In this document: piece by piece, positions 1 to 5,556 of the stretch | Position numbering within the stretch: the first letter of the stretch is position 1 | Layout: every line of letters starts with the position of its first letter | Assembly (NCBI GenBank): GCA_021816165.1 | Contig: JAKAYZ010000046.1 | Span: 1 to 8,715 of the forward strand | Length of the DNA: 8,715 bases | Direction of reading: 5' to 3' | From: Planctomycetota bacterium | Lineage (GTDB): Bacteria > Planctomycetota > Phycisphaerae > WQYP01 | Translations under genes and position numbers: made by a program | Notes under the pieces: model-generated | The model's database searches: none | Seen by the model: only the letters and a program-made list of their open reading frames with translations | What the model was told of the DNA's origin: nothing

Positions 1-1356
1 CGGCCACTGACAACGGACGGTAGTGCCCTGGCCCGGCTGGCTTTCCAGAGATACGGTTCCACCCATGGCCGCTACCGCGTGTTTAACAATGGCCAAGCCA
101 AGGCCGGTACCACGGTCTGCGCCACCCCGGCTGCGATTCACGGTGTAAAATCGCTCGAAGACACGATCGCGATCCTCCGGGGCGATGCCGCAGCCAGTGT
201 CCTGCACTTCCAGGACAATCGCTGTGCCGGGAGCGGATGTGGCATCCGGTGCGGCTTTCGATGCGGTGGTGGCCCCACCCGCCACAGCCTTGCTCCAGCT
301 CACCGACACGAAGCCGCTGGTGGTGAATTTAAGGCTGTTATCCACGAGATTTTTGAGAATAAGCATGATCAGTCGCTCGTCGCCACGAATGAATACTTCC
401 GGTTCGACCTGGGCAAACCGGAGTTCGATATGTTTTTGCTGGGCGAGGTGGCCGAACATCTCAACAATCATGTCATGGAGCACCGTCGCGTTAATAGGCT
501 CCATCCGTACGACCGAACGAGGATCTTCCGCCCGGGATAAATCCAGTAAATCACGGACCAGCAACTGCAAGCGCAGAACATGGCCATCGATAATGGCCAT
601 ACAGCGGCGCAGAGTTGGTTCATCGTCCATGCCGGTATCGGTGATGGTATCCACGGCGGCTTTGATGCTGGCCAGCGGCGTACGGAGTTCGTGACTGGCG
701 TTGGCGACAAAATCAGCCTTCATCTGGACATTCTGAATGATTTCCGTCTGATCCTGAATAACCAGCAACATCCCCTGGCGTTTGCGATCGAGCATGACTG
801 GAGCCACACCCAAATCCACGGTGCGCACCCGTCCGGACAGCATAAGCTTGACCCGATCGCGAACAGGGTGATTTTCACGGCGGGCAGCGGAGATCAATTC
901 CAATACGGGCACCTGGACCAAAAAGTCGGTATAAGGATCCCCGGTGCGGGTTTTAGCACCACCGGGAAAAACCTCCTGGGCTTTTTCGTTGGAGACGGTG
1001 ACACGCATTTTTTCATCCGTGATGATCACCGGATCACGAACCTGTGCCAGCAACGTTTGCAGATGGGCGAAGACCAGGCCAAGTTCCTCCTGGCCACGAC
1101 CGACCTGATCAACCAGAGCACCCATACCAGCGGAAAGTTTTTTTTCCAGATCGCCGGTGTTGGCACGGGAGGTGGCCTCGTCGGCGGTAGACTGGAGGGC
1201 ATCGAGCTTGGTTACAACAGAAGTAAGGAATCGGCGGTGGTTCCACCATAAGATGGCCAAGCCGATTAAGCTCAAAACCAGCAAAGCCAGCAATACGACA
1301 ACCACGGATGAGGAAGCAGTGACTACGTCGCTTAAATTTAATCCGTCATGCAGCAA
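1..1356 (-). CDS. PhoR-like sensor histidine kinase, C-terminus cut by window edge
   Basis: This membrane sensor kinase should autophosphorylate on a His and pass the phosphate to the response regulator encoded just upstream. Reading the minus strand, residues 16-38 form one hydrophobic membrane segment ending in WWNHRR. A charged, coiled-coil-like linker follows, then a PAS-like region (about 93-200, with DPVIITDEKMRV). The H-box is ASHELRTPL with H222, the N-box is LKNLVDNSLKF with N336, the G1 box is DTGCGI at 386, the F-box is FERFYTV at 400, and the G2 box is GTGLGL at 416. The frame is still open at base 1 and the protein looks nearly complete (452 codons seen). An in-frame stop at 1386-1388 limits the start. 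No ATG precedes the membrane segment, so a TTG is likely: 1356, with GGAAA just upstream, or 1368. There is no periplasmic domain, so the signal is probably sensed in the membrane or cytoplasm. PhoR is the closest pattern, but phosphate sensing is not shown. Confidence 0.9.
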   Translation of the reverse strand, partial: MLHDGLNLSDVVTASSSVVVVLLALLVLSLIGLAILWWNHRRFLTSVVTKLDALQSTADEATSRANTGDLEKKLSAGMGALVDQVGRGQEELGLVFAHLQTLLAQVRDPVIITDEKMRVTVSNEKAQEVFPGGAKTRTGDPYTDFLVQVPVLELISAARRENHPVRDRVKLMLSGRVRTVDLGVAPVMLDRKRQGMLLVIQDQTEIIQNVQMKADFVANASHELRTPLASIKAAVDTITDTGMDDEPTLRRCMAIIDGHVLRLQLLVRDLLDLSRAEDPRSVVRMEPINATVLHDMIVEMFGHLAQQKHIELRFAQVEPEVFIRGDERLIMLILKNLVDNSLKFTTSGFVSVSWSKAVAGGATTASKAAPDATSAPGTAIVLEVQDTGCGIAPEDRDRVFERFYTVNRSRGGADRGTGLGLAIVKHAVAAMGGTVSLESQPGQGTTVRCQWP

Positions 1357-1453
1357 AGCGATTTCCAAACATCGGTGGGAGTCAAATCAGTCCGTCGGAC
1401 ACCCCTTACCCAGTATAGCAGGAGTAAGCCAAGGTACCGGAAAAAGGCCATTC

Positions 1454-1471
1454 CTGGGGTATACAACCCAG
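1454..1471 (-). other. Small hairpin in the regulator-kinase spacer
   Basis: Immediately after the response regulator stop codon the sequence holds a 5-bp inverted repeat (CTGGG/CCCAG) with an 8-nt loop. In the transcribed direction a run of five T follows about 8 nt later, so it could be a weak or partial terminator that lowers kinase expression relative to the regulator. The stem is short and the T-run is displaced, so this is only suggestive. The rest of the 117-nt spacer holds a second weak stem (CTTAC/GTAAG) and no gene that I can see. Confidence 0.25.
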
Positions 1472-1473
1472 TT

Positions 1474-2178
1474 TCAAGCTACCTGGTCCTTGGCGTCCAG
1501 CAGCCGGTAACCGACTCCGCGTACCGTATGGACCATCCACTGAAATTCACCGAGCTTACGCCGCACCGCCGTAACATGCACATCAATAGCGCGATCGGTA
1601 ACAAAGACTCCGTTACCCATGACCCGGTCCGTTAGCTGATCGCGGGACAGGACGCGCCCTCTGGCATTGGCCAGAGCCGTGAGCAGCTTGAATTCGGTGG
1701 GGGTCAGATTGATGGGCTTACCTTTGAGGGTAATTTCATGGCGGGCCTGATCAATGACCATGGGACCGGTGTTTAAGATGGGCTGGGTCTGCTCGACGGA
1801 GGATTTGCGCCGGAGGACCGCGGCCACCCGGGCCAAGAGCACCTTCATGGAGAAAGGTTTGGTCACGTAATCATCGGCTCCGAGAGAGAGGCCAACAATA
1901 ATGTCAGTCTCTTCACTGCGGGCGGTGAGCATGAGCAGTGGAATCGCGGCGGTTTGGGAATCACCCTTGAGCCGCGTGGCCACTTCCTGGCCGGTTAATC
2001 CTGGCATCATCAGGTCAAGAATAATTAAATCCGGCAGGTGTTTACGGGCAATTTCCAAGCCGACCTTACCGTCGTGGGCGTAAAGCACCTCGTAACCATT
2101 GCGCTGCAGGTTGAGGCGAATGAGTTCTACCAGGTCTCGTTCATCATCAATTACCAGAATTCGTTGCTTGCGTGTCAT
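1474..2178 (-). CDS. OmpR/PhoB-type response regulator
   Basis: This two-component transcription factor is probably phosphorylated by the kinase encoded after it on the same strand. The receiver domain (1-120) has the acidic pair D11-D12, phospho-acceptor D55 in LIILDLMMPG, switch T85 in LMLTAR, and K107 in DDYVTKPF. The C-terminal half (about 130-230) is an OmpR-type winged helix, with LTPTEFKLL, a DRAIDVHVTAVRRKL recognition region and VRGVGYRL at the end. At 234 residues it matches the family length. I chose ATG 2178 because GAGG lies 8 nt upstream and PhoB-like proteins usually begin MTRK/MSKR before the first strand. A TTG at 2196, with AGGTGA upstream, is a possible alternative that adds six residues. 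Regulator-then-kinase order is the phoB-phoR arrangement, but the regulon is unknown. Confidence 0.93.
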   Translation of the reverse strand: MTRKQRILVIDDERDLVELIRLNLQRNGYEVLYAHDGKVGLEIARKHLPDLIILDLMMPGLTGQEVATRLKGDSQTAAIPLLMLTARSEETDIIVGLSLGADDYVTKPFSMKVLLARVAAVLRRKSSVEQTQPILNTGPMVIDQARHEITLKGKPINLTPTEFKLLTALANARGRVLSRDQLTDRVMGNGVFVTDRAIDVHVTAVRRKLGEFQWMVHTVRGVGYRLLDAKDQVA

Positions 2179-2214
2179 GGGCAGATCCTCGTCCAAATAC
2201 TCTTCACCTGCGTA

Positions 2215-2243
2215 ACATTGGCCGCAATGGGCAAAGGTGTCAA
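2215..2243 (-). promoter_or_regulatory. Possible promoter for the two-component pair
   Basis: On the minus strand a perfect TTGACA (2243-2238) lies about 60 nt upstream of the regulator ATG. At 17-bp spacing the -10 position reads CAATGT, a poor match. A good -35 with a bad -10 could mean an activator-dependent promoter, or simple chance. I saw no convincing direct-repeat Pho box. Confidence 0.2.
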
Positions 2244-2325
2244 GATATTGGAAAAATGTTTAACCATTTCTAAGCGCAAAGCTAACCGATTGCCATGGGT
2301 AGAAAATCCAGGGGGCCGCATGGCC

Positions 2326-2354
2326 TTGTTCGGACCAGGCGCTTGGCGTAAAGT
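2326..2354 (+). promoter_or_regulatory. Possible promoter for the HIT gene
   Basis: TTGTTC (2326-2331), a 17-bp spacer and TAAAGT (2349-2354) form a partial sigma-70-like match upstream of the HIT gene, leaving a leader of roughly 90 nt. A small inverted repeat (TCACC-GG-GGTGA, 2428-2439) sits against the ribosome binding site. Neither is strong. The rest of the 271-bp divergent region shows no gene. Confidence 0.25.
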
Positions 2355-2449
2355 GGTGTGGGCAGATCAGGTGCATGTGAATGGGCACCGGCGGCATCAA
2401 CGGTGGAGCTGAACCGCAATGTATAGGTCACCGGGGTGAAGGAGATTCC

Positions 2450-2899
2450 ATGAAAGAAGGTTGTATTTTCTGCCAGATTGCCGCGGGAAAAGTTCCGTGC
2501 TTCAAAGTGTATGAAGATGATCTGGTTTTGAGTTTTCTGGATATTGGACCTGTGGTCGCGGGCCATACCCTTGTGATACCGAAAAAACACTACCAGAACC
2601 TGCTGGACGTGCCTGTGGAAGTGATTTCCAGCATTGGTGGTCGGCTGCCGATGCTGGCCCGAGCGGTGATCTCTGTGGTGCAGGCACCGGCCTGCCATGT
2701 GTTGCTCAACAGTGGAGTAGAGGCGATGCAATCGGTCCAGCATTTGCACTATCACATTCTTCCGCGAAGGCAGGGGGATGGATTTGGCGTGCCTTGGCCA
2801 GCGGGGCGGTTGGAGGCGGGGATGGCAAAGCAAATGGCCGCAGAGATTGCCGCAGCAGTGGCCACGGCCCGCCAAGGAGGACATTTTAACTTTGGTTAA
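2450..2899 (+). CDS. HIT-family nucleotide-binding hydrolase
   Basis: This is a cytosolic histidine-triad protein of the HINT/Fhit-like group. Members hydrolyse or transfer nucleotidyl groups from substrates such as AMP-lysine, AMP-amidates or dinucleoside polyphosphates; the substrate here cannot be read. The N-terminal CIFC (C5, C8) is the zinc-type motif seen in many bacterial members. AGHTLVIPKKHYQNLLD (about 37-53) is typical. The triad is H98-L-H100-Y-H102-IL, followed by PR. The usual GQ before the triad is MQ here. ATG 2450 is chosen because AAGGAG lies 5 nt upstream and the family normally begins a few residues before CIFC; an in-frame extension upstream would add unrelated sequence. 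Length is 149 residues, slightly long. The last residues (GGHFNFG) are encoded by the first copy of a repeat that looks like an insertion-sequence end, so the native C-terminus may have been replaced. It diverges from the two-component pair. Confidence 0.92.
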   Translation: MKEGCIFCQIAAGKVPCFKVYEDDLVLSFLDIGPVVAGHTLVIPKKHYQNLLDVPVEVISSIGGRLPMLARAVISVVQAPACHVLLNSGVEAMQSVQHLHYHILPRRQGDGFGVPWPAGRLEAGMAKQMAAEIAAAVATARQGGHFNFG

Positions 2900-2928
2900 G
2901 TAGCGGACATTTCAACTTTGGCATGACA
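2879..2928. mobile_element. Remnant end of an insertion sequence (IS21-like terminal repeats)
   Basis: Two near-identical 17-bp copies, GGACATTTYAACTTTGG, start at 2879 and 2905 (26-bp period, one C/T difference). Beyond the second copy the sequence reads CATGACA, so from the other strand the block begins TGTCATGCC. A TGT...ACA tip followed by tandem GGACATTT-type repeats resembles, from memory, the multiple terminal repeats that the IstA transposase binds in IS21-family elements. No transposase gene or partner end is in the window, so this would be a solo remnant. It overlaps the last codons of the HIT gene. The repeat itself is plainly visible; the family assignment is inference. Confidence 0.45.
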
Positions 2929-2947
2929 ACATGTGGCCGAGCATAGT

Positions 2948-2976
2948 TTGCAAAGCTATCCTATCGCCAATAGACT
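2948..2976 (+). promoter_or_regulatory. Candidate sigma-70-type promoter for the glycosyltransferase
   Basis: TTGCAA (2948-2953), exactly 17 bp, then TAGACT (2971-2976), about 70 nt upstream of the glycosyltransferase start. This is the best promoter-like match in the window. It lies just beyond the insertion-sequence remnant, so the downstream gene may be transcribed independently of the HIT gene. Confidence 0.4.
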
Positions 2977-3047
2977 ATCATGCTTGGTTTATCGGATGAC
3001 GTACCATGGATGGTTTTCACCGTGAATAACCTCCTGGAGTTAACGCC

Positions 3048-4634
3048 TTGTTTCACGGCATGACTACTAACCTGCATTATATTATGGCAATTGCGTATTT
3101 GACGGCGCTGCTGATTTTGACCGTTTATGGTGTACACCGCTATTGGATGGTGATCCTATATTATCGGCATGCGCGAGAAAAACCGCCCTCCCCGGAACAC
3201 TTCACAGATTTACCCACTATTACGGTGCAACTGCCCCTTTTCAATGAAAGATATGTTTCCCAGCGGGTGATTGAGGCGGCATGTCAGTTGGATTACCCAG
3301 CCGACAAGCTCCAGATTCAGGTGCTGGATGACTCGACGGATGATTCGGCGGCGATTGCCGAAGCGACATGTCGGGAGATGAGGTCAATGGGACACGACGT
3401 GGAATATATCCATCGGGCCAATCGCCACGGGTATAAGGCCGGAGCGTTGGAAAACGGTCTCAAAACCTGCAAAGGCGAATTTGTAGCGATTTTCGATGCA
3501 GATTTTGTGCCCCAGCGCGACATGCTCAAGCAGGCCATTCATCACTTTACGGCCCCTGAGGTGGGTTGCGTGCAGACGCGGTGGGAACACCTCAACCGAC
3601 GGCACTCTTTATTAACGCTGTGTCAGGCGATCTTCCTGGACGGCCATTTTATGATTGAGCACACCGCCCGCAACCGCGGGGGCCGATTCATTAACTTTAA
3701 TGGTACGGGCGGAATATGGAGGAAAAGGGCAATTACGGATGCCGGTGGCTGGCAACACGACACGCTGACCGAAGATATGGACCTTTCATACCGTGCCCAG
3801 TTGCGCCAATGGAAGATCGTATTTCTACGAGATGTGGTTTCGCCAGCGGAGTTGCCGCCAGAAATTATTTCTTTCAAACAGCAGCAACATCGCTGGACCA
3901 AGGGAAGTGCCCAGACGGCAATTAAAGTTCTACCAGGGCTGATGTGGTCGCCTCTGCCGCTGCGAGTCAAAATTGAAGCTTTTTTCCATTTAACATCGGG
4001 CGTGGTCTATCCGGCGGCAGTGGTCTTGGCATTGCTGGTATTTCCGACGTTTTGTTTTGGTGGACCCAGTCTTCTTTCGCCCAGTTCACCCCTGCTGTGG
4101 GCACTGATGATGGGCCTGTTTACGGTGATGACATTCTCGGCGGCGACGTTTTACATTGTAGCCCAAAAGGAGCTTGGGGCGAATTGGGTGCGACTGCTGC
4201 CGCTGGTTCCGCTGCTGATGGCAATTGGTATGGGTATTTCTCTGGCGAACGCCGCTGCCGTCATCGGCGGCCTGTTGAGTCGAAAAAGCGGCGAATTTTT
4301 GAGAACGCCGAAATACGGCATTGCCGCTGGCGATCACAAAAACCATTGGAAGGGGCGAGCCAGGAGTTTCAAACAACGTGGATCTCTGCTGGCTTACCTG
4401 GAGGTTATCTTCGGTTTGTATCTGGTGGCCTGCATGGTGCTGGCGGTGGTACTGGATCGGGCGATTCTTTGCTTGCCGTTTCTATTTATTTTCGCAGCGG
4501 GCTATTTTTACGTGGGATTTTTGTCGCTCTATAGCCAATGGCTTTCCAAGCGTGGAAGTGTGCCGCCGTCGCCGCCGGCAGATTCCGGTAAAACCCTGCG
4601 GTTGCGGACGGATGTTATTCCGGCGATCCAATAG
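3048..4634 (+). CDS. Cellulose-synthase-like family 2 glycosyltransferase, membrane-embedded
   Basis: This processive-type inverting GT2 enzyme probably builds a beta-linked polysaccharide (cellulose, mannan or glucomannan type) from a nucleotide sugar and moves it across the inner membrane. One N-terminal helix (about 10-38) precedes a cytosolic catalytic domain with LDDST (D94-D95), DAD (150-152), TED (241-243) and QQQHRW (278-283), the D, DxD, TED, QxxRW signature. Roughly five helices follow (312-335, 350-372, 381-408, 448-469, 472-497), with a basic loop HWKGRARSFKQRG near 433. Its 528 residues fit the short CslA/CESA-like group and lack the PilZ domain of BcsA. TTG 3048 is preferred because GGAG lies 8 nt upstream; ATG 3060 would be 20 nt from it. 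No BcsB, BcsC or cellulase partner is adjacent, so the product is unassigned. Confidence 0.9.
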   Translation: MFHGMTTNLHYIMAIAYLTALLILTVYGVHRYWMVILYYRHAREKPPSPEHFTDLPTITVQLPLFNERYVSQRVIEAACQLDYPADKLQIQVLDDSTDDSAAIAEATCREMRSMGHDVEYIHRANRHGYKAGALENGLKTCKGEFVAIFDADFVPQRDMLKQAIHHFTAPEVGCVQTRWEHLNRRHSLLTLCQAIFLDGHFMIEHTARNRGGRFINFNGTGGIWRKRAITDAGGWQHDTLTEDMDLSYRAQLRQWKIVFLRDVVSPAELPPEIISFKQQQHRWTKGSAQTAIKVLPGLMWSPLPLRVKIEAFFHLTSGVVYPAAVVLALLVFPTFCFGGPSLLSPSSPLLWALMMGLFTVMTFSAATFYIVAQKELGANWVRLLPLVPLLMAIGMGISLANAAAVIGGLLSRKSGEFLRTPKYGIAAGDHKNHWKGRARSFKQRGSLLAYLEVIFGLYLVACMVLAVVLDRAILCLPFLFIFAAGYFYVGFLSLYSQWLSKRGSVPPSPPADSGKTLRLRTDVIPAIQ

Positions 4635-4671
4635 GCAGCCGACAACGTATATAGCGAGGGTGGAGAATGGG

Positions 4672-4687
4672 CCCTGTAAATGCAGGG
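4672..4687. other. Small hairpin between glycosyltransferase and cupredoxin genes
   Basis: CCCTGT-AAAT-GCAGGG can form a six-pair stem including one wobble pair. No T-run follows, so it is not a canonical intrinsic terminator. It lies in the 107-bp gap between the two genes and could affect the cupredoxin leader. Confidence 0.22.
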
Positions 4688-4741
4688 ATACCGGATGAAT
4701 GAAGCTGTAAAGAATTGAACCTGCTTAAAGGAGCGTATGAT

Positions 4742-5296
4742 ATGGACAGTCAAAAGAGCATTTGGGGCATCATATTTTTGATGGTGCTTATTGCCGCAGG
4801 GTTTGGGCTGGTGGGCGCTTTTGGACCGGTGAAAGCGGTGGCTGCAGCGAAGCCGGCCGAACTTACGCCCGTGTATGTACACATGAACGGCTTTAACGCA
4901 TTTGTGGAATCGGTGGTGGCGGTACGACCCGGCCAGCCAGTGGTTTTCGTGAATGAAGATACCGGCGTGCATACGGTGCAGGGTTATAATCCGATCACGG
5001 GGAAGGCTCTAAAATATCCGATGGGAATGCTGTTGGGCACGCCAGGCCCAGGCCATAAAGTGCATACTTATACCGCGCGCTTCAGCAAGCCGGGGGTTTA
5101 TTACTACTATTGCACCATGCACGCGGTGTTGGAAAAAGTTTATAAGAACATGGTGCAGCCGGCCCATCGGGTTGGGGTGCATGGCTTTGCCGGGGCGATG
5201 GCAGGCATCATCATCGTGACGAACAATCCTGCGATTCTCAAGCAAAATTCGCCCACTTGCCGGGACAAAATCCTGAAAAGCTATTTCGGCGGCTAA
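4742..5296 (+). CDS. Exported cupredoxin (type-1 copper protein) with long ligand loop
   Basis: A plastocyanin-like blue-copper domain, probably an electron carrier or copper-binding protein outside the cytoplasmic membrane. A hydrophobic segment at 8-28 followed by AVAAA (32-36) looks like a signal peptide or membrane anchor. The beta-sandwich contains VRPGQPVVFVNEDTGVHTV, giving His ligand H77, then GVYYYYCTMH, giving C124 and H127. The usual Met four residues after that His is missing; MAGIIIV (M153) occupies the place of the MKGxIxV strand in relatives, so about 25 residues (including H141 and H147) are inserted in the ligand loop. A short tail holds another Cys, C173. ATG 4742 is chosen for AAGGAG 8 nt upstream and for a proper N-terminus before the hydrophobic core. 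Total is 184 residues. Its neighbour downstream is a metal ATPase, which fits a role in metal handling. Confidence 0.85.
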   Translation: MDSQKSIWGIIFLMVLIAAGFGLVGAFGPVKAVAAAKPAELTPVYVHMNGFNAFVESVVAVRPGQPVVFVNEDTGVHTVQGYNPITGKALKYPMGMLLGTPGPGHKVHTYTARFSKPGVYYYYCTMHAVLEKVYKNMVQPAHRVGVHGFAGAMAGIIIVTNNPAILKQNSPTCRDKILKSYFGG

Positions 5297-5305
5297 GGAA
5301 TCTTG

Positions 5306-5331
5306 AACAGTTTCTGACACGAAACGTTGTT
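5306..5331. other. Imperfect hairpin after the cupredoxin stop
   Basis: AACAGTTTC and GAAAC-GT-TGTT pair around a TGACAC loop, giving nine pairs with a two-base bulge, ten bases after the cupredoxin stop. The bases that follow are GC-rich rather than T-rich, so termination is doubtful; RNA processing or 3'-end protection is possible. Confidence 0.25.
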
Positions 5332-5499
5332 GGGCGACCATGCCAGCGGCGCGAACCCGATCTATAACACGGGCGTATGGGCTGGTAGTGGCTGATAGCC
5401 TTCGTGGTTTGAGCCGTCTGAAGCAACAGCAGCGGAATTGGCAAGGGTGACATGCAGAGGAGGGTGGCAGAGAGCCGATAATATCGTGGAGGTTGGACC

Positions 5500-5556
5500 A
5501 TGGACCATGAGATTGTTGGTATGATACCGGGATTAAACTGGAGCCAGCGTGAGTGA
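5500..5556 (+). CDS. Short leader ORF overlapping the ATPase start
   Basis: This 18-codon ORF encodes MDHEIVGMIPGLNWSQRE. GGAGG lies 7 nt before its ATG, the strongest ribosome binding site in the region, and its TGA (5554-5556) runs past the GTG start of the ATPase at 5549, in a different frame. Such an overlap is typical of translational coupling, where ribosomes ending one ORF restart at the next. I do not recognise the peptide and it has no metal-binding residue cluster (one His). An 11-bp palindrome (CGATA-A-TATCG, 5476-5486) sits directly upstream of its ribosome binding site. It may be a real leader peptide or a chance ORF. The rest of the 252-bp gap (5297-5548) shows no convincing promoter. 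Confidence 0.4.
   Translation: MDHEIVGMIPGLNWSQRE

Noticed and set aside
79..1251. Long plus-strand open frames across the first 1.25 kb
   Set aside because: The minus strand in another frame encodes a continuous histidine kinase with every conserved box, so the plus-strand frames are shadows.
2282..2884. 200-codon minus-strand frame opposite the HIT gene
   Set aside because: The plus strand has an intact HIT motif, zinc motif and ribosome binding site; the antisense product is rich in His and Arg with no recognisable domain.
4672..4687. Intrinsic terminator after the glycosyltransferase
   Set aside because: The stem is short and no T-run follows on either strand, so it is kept only as a hairpin.
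5340..5450. 36-codon ORF between cupredoxin and ATPase (begins MPAARTRSITRAYG)
   Set aside because: No clear ribosome binding site, no recognisable motif and short enough to arise by chance.
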